Assembly: GCA_017934975.1 (NCBI GenBank)
Contig: JAGBIM010000022.1
Span: 1 to 64,000 of the forward strand
Length of the DNA: 64,000 nucleotides
Reading direction: 5' to 3'
Source of the DNA: Clostridia bacterium
Lineage (GTDB): Bacteria > Bacillota > Clostridia > Oscillospirales > UBA644
Position numbers and translations under genes: made by a program. The notes beneath the pieces are model-generated. The model did not search any database. It was not told the origin of the DNA and worked only from the letters and a program-made list of their open reading frames with translations. Below, in pieces: positions 26,737 through 35,268 of this stretch. Within the stretch, counting starts at the first letter, position 1. Every line of letters starts with the position of its first letter.

Positions 26737-27537
26737 ATGAAAAAGAAATTTCGCGTAGTCATTATAGCAGACCGCGGCAAAGGCGAATACATTGCAAAGG
26801 TTATGCGCCTTGCCTTCGGGCGGGAAAACGTAATGGAATCGCCCCGCCCCGAAGACCTTTACGGAATGGTGAAGCTACTGAACCCCACGACCGTAATCCT
26901 TTCTCCCTTTTTGTTTTACAGACACAATCTTCAAGCCGAAGATATCAACGCCTTTCGGAAAAGATGGAAATTCCGGGTGCTGACCTTATACGAAACAGAG
27001 GATGCGCTGAAATATCGGGAATTTTATAAGGATTTAAAGCCCGCAAAGGAATACGTGGCACCGACGGAATATCTGACCATGGCTTTGGAAATTCCCAAAC
27101 TTTGCACCACGGTCTATCAACCGCGAAAACGGCCCCTTCAAGCAAAAACGCAGGAATCCATCCATCGGATTCTTGAAAGTTGCGGCTTCCACCTCAACAT
27201 GAAGGGCGCAGAGTTCCTGCAACACGCCCTGCTTCGGATGTATTTTGATCCGTCCTTACACAACAACGGAGGCGCTGCGACGCTTTACCGCGAAATTGCA
27301 GAAAAGAAGAACACCACGCCTCGCATCGTACAGCGTTCCATCCAGCGTTTTCTGGAAACCTCCTTGACGGCAAAAAGCGAAGAGGAATTGCGAAAAGCTT
27401 TGAAAATTCCGGATTTTTACAACTTTTCACCCGTTAACTTCGGACACTTTACCCAACTTTTCAACACCTATTTTACCATCCTGCACGGAGACCCTGCACA
27501 AATTCTGAAACAACCTAAAAAAAGGGAGATCAACTGA
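26737..27537 (+). CDS. Spo0A-like protein with degenerate receiver domain
   Basis: The protein has 266 aa. Residues ~140-225 resemble the Spo0A effector domain: ILESCGFHLNMKGAEFLQHA, then LLRMYFDPSL, LYREIAEKKNTTPRIVQRSI and QRFLETSL, which parallel the KGYxYLREAI and YPxIAKxxxTTxxxVERAIR motifs. Residues 1-~115 look like a receiver fold (FRVVIIADRGKGEY, NPTTVILSPFLF), but Ser56 stands where the phosphorylated Asp should be, and the acidic pair is reduced to one Asp. It may bind 0A-like DNA sites independently of phosphorylation. It follows the MATE gene and converges on sigE. Confidence 0.75.
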   Translation: MKKKFRVVIIADRGKGEYIAKVMRLAFGRENVMESPRPEDLYGMVKLLNPTTVILSPFLFYRHNLQAEDINAFRKRWKFRVLTLYETEDALKYREFYKDLKPAKEYVAPTEYLTMALEIPKLCTTVYQPRKRPLQAKTQESIHRILESCGFHLNMKGAEFLQHALLRMYFDPSLHNNGGAATLYREIAEKKNTTPRIVQRSIQRFLETSLTAKSEEELRKALKIPDFYNFSPVNFGHFTQLFNTYFTILHGDPAQILKQPKKREIN

Positions 27538-27544
27538 TCTCCCT
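27523..27544. terminator. Palindromic bidirectional terminator containing both stop codons
   Basis: AGGGAGATCA-AC-TGATCTCCCT is a perfect 10-bp inverted repeat. TCA (27530-27532) is the sigE stop on the minus strand and TGA (27535-27537) is the stop of the Spo0A-like gene. A run of A on the left and a T-rich stretch on the right give U-runs in both directions. Confidence 0.7.
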
Positions 27545-28246
27545 CAATTTTTCTTTTAATACGCCTAAAATTTTCTTTTCCAGACGGGATATGTAGGATT
27601 GAGAAATTCCCATCAGATCGGCAACCTCTTTTTGCGTATAGGGGCGTTGTCCCGTAAATCCGTAACGTAATTCGATGATTTTGCGGGATCGGGGAGAAAG
27701 TCTGCTGACTTCGGTTTTCAGAAACGCCACCTCGTCCTCCCGCTCAAGCTCCCGTCCGACCTCGTCCCCTCCCGAATCAAGAACGTCGCAGAGAAGTAAC
27801 TCGTTGCCGTCCCAGTCCACGTTCAGAGGCTCTTCGATGGAGACCTCGTTGCGCAGGTTTCCCGTTTTGCGCAGATACATCAGTATTTCGTTTTCAATGC
27901 AACGGGAGGCGTAGGTTGCCAATTTAATGTTCTTGCCGGGACAGTAAGTATTAACTGCTTTGATCAGCCCGATGGTGCCGATGGAGATCAGATCTTCGAT
28001 AGAGCAGGACAAGGTCGAAACCTCAAATTTACGGGCAATATACACGACCAGGCGCAGATTATGCTCAATCAACACGTCGCGGGAAGCGGAATCCCCCGTA
28101 ATCAGACGGGACAGGTGAAGCTGCTCTTCCTCTGCAGTAAGGGGGGAGGGCAACACGTCGCTGCCGTTGATATAAAAACAATCGCCCTCGCTCCCGTCTC
28201 CCCATAAAAACCGAAGCAGGTTGGACCATAAAAATTTGATTCGCAT
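27530..28246 (-). CDS. sigE: RNA polymerase sporulation sigma factor SigE (pro-form)
   Basis: The ATG at 28246 (238 aa) is 8 nt after AAGGAG, which lies inside the end of spoIIGA. A hydrophobic pro-sequence (MRIKFLWSNLLRFLWG and following) precedes region 2: HNLRLVVYIARKFE, EDLISIGTIGLIKAV, YPG-type YCPGKNIKLATYASRCIENEI. Region 4 ends in YTQKEVADLMGISQSYISRL. SigE drives early mother-cell genes after the pro-sequence is cut by SpoIIGA, encoded directly upstream. Confidence 0.97.
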   Translation of the reverse strand: MRIKFLWSNLLRFLWGDGSEGDCFYINGSDVLPSPLTAEEEQLHLSRLITGDSASRDVLIEHNLRLVVYIARKFEVSTLSCSIEDLISIGTIGLIKAVNTYCPGKNIKLATYASRCIENEILMYLRKTGNLRNEVSIEEPLNVDWDGNELLLCDVLDSGGDEVGRELEREDEVAFLKTEVSRLSPRSRKIIELRYGFTGQRPYTQKEVADLMGISQSYISRLEKKILGVLKEKLREIS

Positions 28247-28249
28247 CAC

Positions 28250-29083
28250 TCATTCTCCTTCCGAAAGTGTAGGACCGATTATCCCGCAAAAGCGACCGCA
28301 CCCGTCCAGACAGCGGGGCGTCACCGCAACGATTCCGTCCCGCGGAATTCCGTCCACGAAAAAAGCCTCCGGCAGAAAGGCGGACAACATCTCCCCCGTG
28401 CCCGAAATTCCGTGAATCGGGATGACCCTTGCCCGCGTTGCAAACCGTTGTGCAAAGCCATAGGATAACGGTTCGGGAAAAGACGCCCCGAAGGCCCGAC
28501 GCAGAGCGGAATATTCCAAAATCGCAACGGGCAGTCCGCTGACAGGGTCGGTCAGAAAATTTCCGCTGTCCCCGTAACACCGAAAGGTTTTTGCACATCC
28601 ATCCAAGATGACGGTACATTGAAAAATTTTCTTTTCTCCGATTCTGCGGGATCGAAACCGCAACAACGAAAACAACGCGCAAAAAGAGGCAAAAGCCCCG
28701 AAAAGCCCCTCAAAAAAAGAAACGGTAAAATATCCCCCCGCCGACAAAAATACCAAGGAAAACGCAGAAATCGTCCCACAAAACAACAAGGTAAGGGCAA
28801 AACGAACGCATCCTATTATAACGTAGAAGAGAACGTTTCGGACCGTTCCGCGCAAATTCTTTCCCCGCAAAAACAAAAAACACCCTATCAGCGAGAAAAA
28901 AAGAATCGTCAAAGCGTGGATTTCGGGCAGGACGGACAAAGCACTGCAAAGAGCAGAAAAAAGCAAAAACAGAATCTGAGACCAACGAGGGCGGGACAAA
29001 GGGTGAAATTTCAGATACAGATATAAGTTCCCTCCGTGAAGGGCAAGCCCCATGAAAAAGGCCAGATCCGGATAAACGACCAT
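28250..29083 (-). CDS. spoIIGA: Sigma-E processing aspartic peptidase SpoIIGA
   Basis: The ATG at 29083 (277 aa) follows GGGAGGG by 6 nt. About five hydrophobic segments fill residues 1-140 and a soluble half follows with the aspartic-protease motif YGDSGNFLTDPVSGLPV. SpoIIGA sits in the septal membrane and cleaves pro-SigE when SpoIIR signals from the forespore. The gene is coupled to sigE, with a gap of 3 nt. Sequence divergence is high, as usual for SpoIIGA, but the motif and neighbour make the call firm. Confidence 0.93.
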   Translation of the reverse strand: MVVYPDLAFFMGLALHGGNLYLYLKFHPLSRPRWSQILFLLFSALCSALSVLPEIHALTILFFSLIGCFLFLRGKNLRGTVRNVLFYVIIGCVRFALTLLFCGTISAFSLVFLSAGGYFTVSFFEGLFGAFASFCALFSLLRFRSRRIGEKKIFQCTVILDGCAKTFRCYGDSGNFLTDPVSGLPVAILEYSALRRAFGASFPEPLSYGFAQRFATRARVIPIHGISGTGEMLSAFLPEAFFVDGIPRDGIVAVTPRCLDGCGRFCGIIGPTLSEGE

Positions 29084-29102
29084 GCTTTTCCCTCCCACCA
29101 AC

Positions 29103-29147
29103 ATTATACCGCACGCAGGCGGAATAATTTGTCAAACGGGAGACGTC
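29103..29147 (-). promoter_or_regulatory. spoIIG-type promoter with 21-bp spacer and 0A-like box
   Basis: Minus strand TTGACA (29135-29130) and TATAAT (29108-29103) are 21 bp apart, too far for ordinary sigma-A use. Bacillus spoIIG has the same peculiarity (22 bp) and needs Spo0A~P. On the plus strand TTTGTCAAAC overlaps the -35 and is one base from the 0A core TGTCGAA; TTTTGAAAAAG lies 10 bp further upstream. Confidence 0.65.
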
Positions 29148-29185
29148 ATTTTGAAAAAGAATCTCGACGGATTTTGCACGAAAAA

Positions 29186-29213
29186 AAACGGCACCCGATT
29201 TTGGGTGCCGTTT
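29186..29213 (-). terminator. Terminator of rny
   Basis: On the minus strand a stem of AAACGGCACCC and GGGTGCCGTTT with a 6-nt loop is followed by a T8 run. Confidence 0.85.
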
Positions 29214-29227
29214 AAAAGAACGTTCGT

Positions 29228-30775
29228 TTATTTTGCGTATTCAATGGCGCGGTTTTCACGGATCACGTGAACCTTGATCTGACCGGGATATTCCAACTCG
29301 CTTTCGATGCGCTTTGCAATATCGCGGGCAAGGATGACCATATCGTCATCGTTAATGTCTTCGGGACGGACCATCACGCGGATTTCGCGGCCGGCCTGGA
29401 TCGCGTAGGTGCGTTCCACTCCCTTGAAATCGTTGGCAATGCCTTCCAGTTTTTCCAGACGCTTGATATAATTTTCAATATCTTCGCGGCGGGCACCGGG
29501 ACGGGCTGCGGAAATGGCGTCCGCGGCCTGAACGATGGCGGCGAGAACCGTCTTGGCTTCCACGTCGCCGTGGTGAGCCTCGATGGCGTGAACGATATTT
29601 TCGTGTTCCTTATACTTACGGGCAAGATCCACACCGATGGAGATGTGAGATCCTTCGGTTTCCTGGTCAACGGACTTACCGATATCGTGCAGAAGACCTG
29701 CGCGCTTGGCAGAGTTGATATCAACCTTCAACTCACCTGCAAGAATTCCGGAAAGATGGGAAACCTCGATGGCGTGATTCAACACGTTCTGACCGAAGGA
29801 CGTGCGATAGTGCAGGCGTCCCAGAAGGCGAACCAGCTCGGGATGAAGACCGTGAACGTTGGTTTCGAAGATGGCGCGTTCGCCTTCCTTCTTGATAACC
29901 TGATCCACTTCTTTACGCGCCTTTTCCACCATATCACCGACGCGGGTGGGGTGAATACGACCGTCCTGAATCAATCGCTCCAGGGCGATGCGGGCGATTT
30001 CGCGACGAACCATATCAAAGCTGGAAAGGGTAATGGTCTCAGGCGTATCGTCAATAATCAAGTCGACCCCCGTGAGATTTTCCAAAGCACGGATATTACG
30101 GCCTTCCCGACCGATAATACGGCCCTTCATTTCGTCGTTGGGCAGAGTCACCACGGAGACGGTGGCTTCAGACACGTGGTCGGACGCACACTTCTGAATA
30201 GCGCGGGAGATCAGCTCGCGGGCACGGACCTCAGCCTCTTCCTTCGTGCGGGCTTCCATATCCTTGATCATGGCGGCGGATTCGTGCTTCAGATCGTTCT
30301 GCAGGGATTCCAACAAATAGGCACGAGCCTGGTCTGCGGTCATCAGAGAGATCTGCTCCAGCATTTTCCGCTGTTCTTCGATGACTTCGGTCTTCTGCAC
30401 TTCCAGTGCTTCCAACTTTTTCATCTGACGTTCCATATTCTCTTCTTTGGTTGCATAAGAAGCCTCACGCTTGTCAAGGGTGGCTTCCTTCTGAACCAGA
30501 CGGTTTTCCATCCGCTGAAGCTCTCCGCGGCGTTCACGGATTTCTTTCTCTGCCTCGGTGCGACTTCTGTGGATATCTTCCTTTGCTTCAAGCAAGGCTT
30601 CTTTGGACTTGGTTTCTGCGGTTTTGATGGCATCATTAACGATATTCTTGGCTTTTTCTTCTGCGGAGCCGATGGCGGCTTCGCCGATCTTCTTACGATA
30701 GACGATTCCAACAAGGATTCCAAGGGGAACAGCAATGACGACACCAATCACCGCACCGATAACGTACGGGATCAT
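29228..30775 (-). CDS. rny: Ribonuclease Y
   Basis: The protein has 515 aa. An N-terminal membrane anchor ([20 protein letters not shown]) is followed by a long coiled coil (residues ~35-190). A KH domain ([21 protein letters not shown]) comes next, then the HD domain with [15 protein letters not shown] and [11 protein letters not shown]. It is the membrane-bound endoribonuclease that starts mRNA decay in many Firmicutes. It has its own promoter and terminator. Confidence 0.97.
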   Translation of the reverse strand: MIPYVIGAVIGVVIAVPLGILVGIVYRKKIGEAAIGSAEEKAKNIVNDAIKTAETKSKEALLEAKEDIHRSRTEAEKEIRERRGELQRMENRLVQKEATLDKREASYATKEENMERQMKKLEALEVQKTEVIEEQRKMLEQISLMTADQARAYLLESLQNDLKHESAAMIKDMEARTKEEAEVRARELISRAIQKCASDHVSEATVSVVTLPNDEMKGRIIGREGRNIRALENLTGVDLIIDDTPETITLSSFDMVRREIARIALERLIQDGRIHPTRVGDMVEKARKEVDQVIKKEGERAIFETNVHGLHPELVRLLGRLHYRTSFGQNVLNHAIEVSHLSGILAGELKVDINSAKRAGLLHDIGKSVDQETEGSHISIGVDLARKYKEHENIVHAIEAHHGDVEAKTVLAAIVQAADAISAARPGARREDIENYIKRLEKLEGIANDFKGVERTYAIQAGREIRVMVRPEDINDDDMVILARDIAKRIESELEYPGQIKVHVIRENRAIEYAK

Positions 30776-30835
30776 GATGTACCTCCTAATTTTTATCTGT
30801 ATCGAAAATTCAAAGAATTTAACACATACATATAT

Positions 30836-30864
30836 ATTTTATATTATTTTAATCACTTTGTCAA
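30836..30864 (-). promoter_or_regulatory. Promoter of rny
   Basis: Minus strand TTGACA (30864-30859), 17 bp, TAAAAT (30841-30836), with a 60-nt leader. Confidence 0.65.
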
Positions 30865-30959
30865 GATTGTTTGCCATAAAATAACGGTTTTGTCACAATT
30901 CGGAAAGAAGTGCACGGAAAAAGGAATTCGAAATCTTTTCGGAACGGAGGAAAAAGTAC

Positions 30960-30988
30960 TTGCAATTCCACGAAAAATATGATATAAT
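30960..30988 (+). promoter_or_regulatory. Promoter of the 31033-32833 operon
   Basis: TTGCAA (30960-30965), 17 bp, TATAAT (30983-30988). Confidence 0.7.
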
Positions 30989-31032
30989 GAATTCACACAG
31001 AACACACGACGTCCCGCAGAAAGGAGTTTCCC

Positions 31033-31320
31033 ATGAAAGAAAACAACCGCCCCGATGCCCGATCCTTTTTTACAAAGCACAAATCCGATCTGTTTTTCGC
31101 CGCTCTGGCGTTGATTTTAGTGACCGTCATGACCGTCTTTCTCTTCCGCTACTTAAGTCTGAGCAATCAGAGCAAGACCCATCCCGAGGAATACGGAACC
31201 CTTGCACAGGACCTCAACGATGCGAAAATGAAAAAGAACGAATTGGAATCCAACGTAAAGTCCGTCAACCGCGAATTGGAAGAACTGAACAAGCAGTTGT
31301 CGGCTTTAAGCGGAAATTGA
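31033..31320 (+). CDS. Small membrane protein with extracytoplasmic coiled coil
   Basis: This 95-aa protein has a good ribosome binding site (AGGAG, 6 nt). A basic N-terminus is followed by one membrane span (FFAALALILVTVMTVFLFRY, residues ~21-41). A predicted coiled coil rich in E, N and K follows (AKMKKNELESNVKSVNREL to the end). The shape recalls DivIC/FtsL-type proteins, but no family motif is visible. It is co-transcribed with the deacetylase-like gene 8 nt downstream, whose product also has a span followed by a coiled coil, so the two may pair. Confidence 0.7.
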   Translation: MKENNRPDARSFFTKHKSDLFFAALALILVTVMTVFLFRYLSLSNQSKTHPEEYGTLAQDLNDAKMKKNELESNVKSVNRELEELNKQLSALSGN

Positions 31321-31328
31321 GGTGAACC

Positions 31329-32225
31329 ATGAGACTGATCAGTATTTTCATCTCCTTTGCCGCGGCTCTGATCACGGTTTTGCTGGCTTTCGGATGCTAC
31401 AAAGAGCAGGTAGCACTGGATAACAACGGCGGAATGGAAGACACCCGCCAACGTATTGAACAGTACCGCAGAGAAATTGAAACGCTGGAAGCGCAACTGA
31501 AAGCCCTGGAAAATCAAAAACAGGAAGCTGCGGACCGGTTGGCCCTGTTGCAAAGCAAAGAGAACTACAAAACGGAACCCACCACCTTTCTGACCTTTGA
31601 CGGCGGATTTACGGCGAACACCGTAGAAATCGTTAAAATTCTGGACAAATACGAACTGAAGGGAACCTTCTTCATCATCGGGGAAACCCTGGAAAACAGT
31701 AAAACCATGCGGGAAGCGCTGAAGTCCGCGGCGGAATCCGGCCACAAAATCGGAATCCGTTCCTATAAAAACAGCGTTTCCACGATGTATAAGGACGAAG
31801 AAGCCTATTTTGAAGACCTCTACGCCTGCCGCGATCTGATCAAGGAAATCACGGGACAGGATGCGGTGTTGGTGCGGATGCCCGGCGGCACGGGTACGGC
31901 AGATATCCGCTTCAAGAAAAACACGGGAAGCGACGAGACGCTGCAGAAGGTGCTGACCCGACTGGAAGCCGAAGGATTCATGGTCAACGACTGGACGGTG
32001 AACAGCCAGGACACGGACAGCGATCTTTCTGCGGAGGACGTGGTTACCAACACGTTGTATTATTCCAAAAAGTACCTTACCACCACGTATAAGACCAATC
32101 TGATTCTGTTTACGGACACAAAGAAGACGGTCAGTTCGCTGCCCGGAATTATTGACGGGTTGAAAACGCAGGGATATTCCTTCTCGGGACTTCCCACGGC
32201 GATTACCATCACGCGACAAAGATAA
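31329..32225 (+). CDS. Polysaccharide-deacetylase-like protein lacking metal ligands
   Basis: The protein has 298 aa: an N-terminal membrane anchor, a coiled coil (residues ~35-80) and a NodB-like domain from ~85. The fold motifs are recognisable: TTFLTFDGGFTANTVEIVKI, LDKYELKGTFFIIGE and ESGHKIGIRSYKN. In active enzymes these read TFDDGxx and HSxxH. Here the second Asp is Gly and both histidines are replaced (R and N), and the C-terminal LxxHD position reads LFTDT. It is therefore probably a non-catalytic wall- or glycan-binding protein. No similar catalytic gene lies nearby. Confidence 0.75.
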   Translation: MRLISIFISFAAALITVLLAFGCYKEQVALDNNGGMEDTRQRIEQYRREIETLEAQLKALENQKQEAADRLALLQSKENYKTEPTTFLTFDGGFTANTVEIVKILDKYELKGTFFIIGETLENSKTMREALKSAAESGHKIGIRSYKNSVSTMYKDEEAYFEDLYACRDLIKEITGQDAVLVRMPGGTGTADIRFKKNTGSDETLQKVLTRLEAEGFMVNDWTVNSQDTDSDLSAEDVVTNTLYYSKKYLTTTYKTNLILFTDTKKTVSSLPGIIDGLKTQGYSFSGLPTAITITRQR

Positions 32226-32236
32226 GGAGACGAATC

Positions 32237-32833
32237 ATGCATAAACCCGAAGCACAGGAAGAAAATAAGAGGGTCTTCGTGGATCTTCTGAAATCCACCC
32301 AGCGGAAGGGTATCGATCTTCTGTTGGAATATCTGGAGACCAAAACCGATTTCTATTCTGCCCCCGCCTCCACCCGCTATCATAACAACTGCGTGGGAGG
32401 ACTTTTGGCGCACACGCTGAACGTGTACGAAAATTTCAAAAATCTTCTCGCGTTGCGGGGAATCGAAATGGCGGAGGAAAGCGTTGTCATCGTGGCGCTC
32501 CTGCACGATATCTGCAAATGTAATTATTACGTTCTGGAGCAGCGAAATAAAAAGATCAACGGAAAATGGGAGCAGGTTTCGGTCTGGTCCAACACGAAGT
32601 CCGTATCCCCGCCTCTCCCCCATTCCTACCGCTCCATCCGCATGATTCAGCAATTCTTCCGTCTGACTCCCCAAGAAGAACTTTGCATCTATTATCACAT
32701 GGGGCCCTACGGCGGAGAAGACTACGAATATCGGGGATTGCTACAAAAGGTGAACACCGATTACCCCGAATCACTCCTCTTCTACACTGCAGATCTTTTC
32801 TCCACCTATCTGGACGAAGAAACCTTTGAATAA
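32237..32833 (+). CDS. HD-domain phosphohydrolase-like protein
   Basis: The protein has 198 aa. The HD signature is present: STRYHNNCVGGLLAHTLNV, with ALLHDICK at residues 87-94 and IYYHMGPYGG downstream. This matches the short HD proteins annotated hydrolase in Clostridia and phages (YfbR/KdxA-like). The substrate is unknown. It is the third gene of the operon starting at 31033, 11 nt after the deacetylase-like gene. Confidence 0.8.
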   Translation: MHKPEAQEENKRVFVDLLKSTQRKGIDLLLEYLETKTDFYSAPASTRYHNNCVGGLLAHTLNVYENFKNLLALRGIEMAEESVVIVALLHDICKCNYYVLEQRNKKINGKWEQVSVWSNTKSVSPPLPHSYRSIRMIQQFFRLTPQEELCIYYHMGPYGGEDYEYRGLLQKVNTDYPESLLFYTADLFSTYLDEETFE

Positions 32834-32881
32834 CAATCTGCCGCTTCACAGTTTCGTTTCAATTATGTTACATTTTCGCCG

Positions 32882-32910
32882 TTGACAAACGATGGAAATT
32901 GTAGTATAAT
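32882..32910 (+). promoter_or_regulatory. tRNA promoter
   Basis: TTGACA (32882-32887), 17 bp, TATAAT (32905-32910), about 34 nt before tRNA-Met. Confidence 0.8.
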
Positions 32911-32943
32911 GGTCAAGCCGACAAAATGAAGCGGCAAGCAAAT

Positions 32944-33020
32944 GGCGGAATAGCTCAGTTGGCTAGAGCAAACGGTTCATACCCGTTAGGTCGCCGGTTC
33001 AAATCCAGCTTCCGCTACCA
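32944..33020 (+). tRNA. tRNA-Met (CAU)
   Basis: A complete 77-nt cloverleaf with acceptor GGCGGAA/TTCCGCT and encoded CCA. The anticodon stem is AACGG/CCGTT around loop TTCATAC, so the anticodon is CAU. The T-stem has one C-A mismatch. A lysidine-modified tRNA-Ile(CAU) cannot be excluded by eye. Confidence 0.88.
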
Positions 33021-33023
33021 GAC

Positions 33024-33098
33024 GGCCCGTTGGTCAAGTGGTTAAGACACGGCCCTTTCACGGCTGTAACAGGAGTTCGACTCTCCTACGGGTCACCA
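33024..33098 (+). tRNA. tRNA-Glu (UUC)
   Basis: A 75-nt cloverleaf with acceptor GGCCCGT/ACGGGTC, anticodon loop TTTCACG (anticodon UUC), T-arm AGGAGTTCGACTCTCCT and encoded CCA. It starts 3 nt after tRNA-Met and shares its promoter. Confidence 0.93.
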
Positions 33099-33104
33099 AA
33101 TAAA

Positions 33105-33135
33105 AACATCCGAACTTGGTTCGGATGTTTTTTTC
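33105..33135 (+). terminator. Terminator of the tRNA operon
   Basis: AACATCCGAAC, a 3-nt loop and GTTCGGATGTT, then a T-run. Confidence 0.85.
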
Positions 33136-33181
33136 TTTTTACCGAAAAAAGCCCGTTACGTCGAAAAAATTTGATTTCTCC

Positions 33182-33210
33182 TTGACGAATCGACAAAACT
33201 ATGCTATAAT
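33182..33210 (+). promoter_or_regulatory. Promoter of the lipoprotein gene
   Basis: TTGACG (33182-33187), 17 bp, TATAAT (33205-33210). Confidence 0.7.
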
Positions 33211-33241
33211 TGATGTATATCCCGTTATTTCGGAGGTTTTT

Positions 33242-34132
33242 ATGAAACGGATTTCTGCTCTTTTTCTTATATTTATTCTTCTTTGTCTTTGCGTTGGCTG
33301 CTCCGAAAACACAACCGAAGAGCCGCAAACGGTTTTTTCTCCGGAGGCGTTGGAGATTCTCAGCGACTTTGATCAAAAAACCGATTGGGACAACACCGCA
33401 ACGAAAATCGGCCTTGACGATGGGGAAATCACCGTGGAAGGCGAAGGAGCTGTTGCGGATGAGAACACGGTTACCATTTCGGCGGAAGGAACTTACATTC
33501 TTTCGGGTACCTTGAGCAACGGCACCGTTGTAATCGACGCGGCGAAAACCGATAAAATCCATCTGATCTTCAACGGCGTGCGGATCTCAAGCAAAACGAC
33601 GGCACCCGTTGCGATTTTCAGCGCCGACAAAGTGGTTATCACGTTGGCGGAAGGATCCGAAAACACGCTTTCGGACATTACCCGCCCCTACCGTGCCGAA
33701 AACGAAGACGAAGTTGCCAGCGCCTGCCTTTACGCGGAAGACGATTTGACGGTGAACGGCACGGGTAGCCTTGCCGTTGAGGCCGCAAACAACGGGATCG
33801 GCGGTAAAAACGACGTCCGGATCTGCGGCGGAACCGTTCAAATCAACGCCGTCAACAACGGATTAAAAGGCAAAGACAGCGTCGTGATTGCCGGCGGAAC
33901 CCTCTCGGTTCGAGCGGGAAAAGACGGCATCAAATCCGATAACGAAACCGAAGAAGGACGAGGGACCGTTCATATTTGCGGCGGAGAAACCTCCGTAACC
34001 GCAAAAGACGACGGGATTCAGGCCTTTACCGAGATCAAGATCACCAGCGGCGACGTCCACATTCAAGCGGAAGATAAAAAGCTGAACTGCGACGGAGAAA
34101 TCGTACTCAACGAAGGATATCATTTCGATTAA
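33242..34132 (+). CDS. Lipoprotein, Cthe_2159-like carbohydrate-binding family
   Basis: The ATG at 33242 (296 aa) follows GGAGG. A signal peptide ends in the lipobox LCVGC, so the protein should be lipid-anchored outside the membrane. After a linker come parallel beta-helix-like repeats: VVIDAAKTDKIHLIFNGVRI, NGIGGKNDVRICGGTVQI, NNGLKGKDSVVIAGGTLSV, KDGIKSDNE and DDGIQAFTEIKITSGDVHI. This fits the family annotated carbohydrate-binding domain-containing (Cthe_2159), though it is shorter than most members I recall. Substrate binding is inferred from the family only. Confidence 0.75.
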   Translation: MKRISALFLIFILLCLCVGCSENTTEEPQTVFSPEALEILSDFDQKTDWDNTATKIGLDDGEITVEGEGAVADENTVTISAEGTYILSGTLSNGTVVIDAAKTDKIHLIFNGVRISSKTTAPVAIFSADKVVITLAEGSENTLSDITRPYRAENEDEVASACLYAEDDLTVNGTGSLAVEAANNGIGGKNDVRICGGTVQINAVNNGLKGKDSVVIAGGTLSVRAGKDGIKSDNETEEGRGTVHICGGETSVTAKDDGIQAFTEIKITSGDVHIQAEDKKLNCDGEIVLNEGYHFD

Positions 34133-34145
34133 ATTATCACCATTG

Positions 34146-34176
34146 AAAAAAGCCACCGAAATTCGGTGGCTTTTTT
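34146..34176. terminator. Bidirectional terminator
   Basis: A6-GCCACCGA, AAT loop, TCGGTGGC-T6: symmetric, between convergent genes. Confidence 0.88.
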
Positions 34177-34221
34177 ACATTCCTCTGTCAAGAGCAGAGA
34201 ACTATACAAGTCGCTATAAAT

Positions 34222-35217
34222 TCAATTAACTTCGAACTGTTTCACAGAGGGAAAGGTGCTGTAGCGATCGTATCCGTATACAGAGCTATCGTCAAACCGT
34301 GCAAGGGTACTGCACGTTTCGTCGCTGATTCTTGTCCACAAATCCCCTTGAATATCGTATCGGTACGTACCGTTTATTTCGCTGTTTTTCAGTGGCCAAA
34401 ATTTCGCATCTACCCATTGGCGTGAAACGTACAGACCATCCATACCCGCGGAAACAGCCATAATTACCATATGGTTCGCTTCGGTTTCGTAAATCCGTCG
34501 CATTTCACCCGTTTTGTAAAAGTACAAATCCAAGGTATGACTGCCGATCCGTAACGCGTAATCGGTTGTATACAGATATGAAAATTCCAATTCCGTTTTT
34601 TCGTTGGGCCACGGAATTGCGTTGTTCGTCAATAACTGGGGAACATTTGTTTTTTCATAAAAAAGCTGGTATATACCGTCTCCGTTCCGATACACGATGC
34701 CGTCCTCGTACGAAGCTAATATTTCATGGAAAGACACCACTTTTTGAGGTTCGGTTTCTGTAATTTTGGCGGCATATAACGCAGTTTCATCGGTAAGATA
34801 CACCTGATCCCCGTGATATCCAACGCAAGTCCCCGACCATAATTCTACCAAATTTTCGTCTTCGGTGTTCATCAAATAAAGCGTGTCTTTGACTTGAACG
34901 AGCATCGTTTCGTCATCAAGAACAAGAAACCGTTTATAGTTTTTCGGAATTTCGGCAAAGGTACGGATCACGTTGTTTTTTACAACCCGAACAACGACCT
35001 TATCACCACGGTCTTCCGCAAAATATAGCAGGTTATCTCGCACGTAAAAAGAATTTTCTTCCATAGACGGAAAAGACGATTGATTCCGTGCGTAGGTAAG
35101 AGAAAGATTATCGGGAGTATACAGATAACAACAATTAAAAAACCACAAAGCAAACAATGCCGCTCCCAGTAGCAGACCGCAAAACAGCGTGATATGCCAC
35201 CCTTTTAATTTTCGCAT
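34222..35217 (-). CDS. Membrane-anchored hypothetical protein, possible beta-propeller
   Basis: The protein has 331 aa and starts after AAGGAGG. One N-terminal span (ITLFCGLLLGAALFALWFF) is followed by an extracytoplasmic part of repeated short beta motifs with aromatic ends: NLLYFAEDRGDKVVVRVVKN, DTLYLMNTEDENLVELWSG, QVYLTDETALYAAKI, GDGIYQLFYEKTN and HTLDLYFYKTGEMRRIYET. Such strings are typical of DUF5050-like or propeller folds, but I cannot name a family. It stands alone on its strand, 51 nt after the DUF4838 gene. Confidence 0.65.
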   Translation of the reverse strand: MRKLKGWHITLFCGLLLGAALFALWFFNCCYLYTPDNLSLTYARNQSSFPSMEENSFYVRDNLLYFAEDRGDKVVVRVVKNNVIRTFAEIPKNYKRFLVLDDETMLVQVKDTLYLMNTEDENLVELWSGTCVGYHGDQVYLTDETALYAAKITETEPQKVVSFHEILASYEDGIVYRNGDGIYQLFYEKTNVPQLLTNNAIPWPNEKTELEFSYLYTTDYALRIGSHTLDLYFYKTGEMRRIYETEANHMVIMAVSAGMDGLYVSRQWVDAKFWPLKNSEINGTYRYDIQGDLWTRISDETCSTLARFDDSSVYGYDRYSTFPSVKQFEVN

Positions 35218-35268
35218 TTTGTTATCCTCCTTAAACCGAAACTGCGGTTCCGCCCCGAATGTCTTCCG

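Noticed and set aside
29267-30982. 571-codon open frame antisense to rny
   Set aside because: Shadow of ribonuclease Y; composition is implausible and it runs through the rny promoter.
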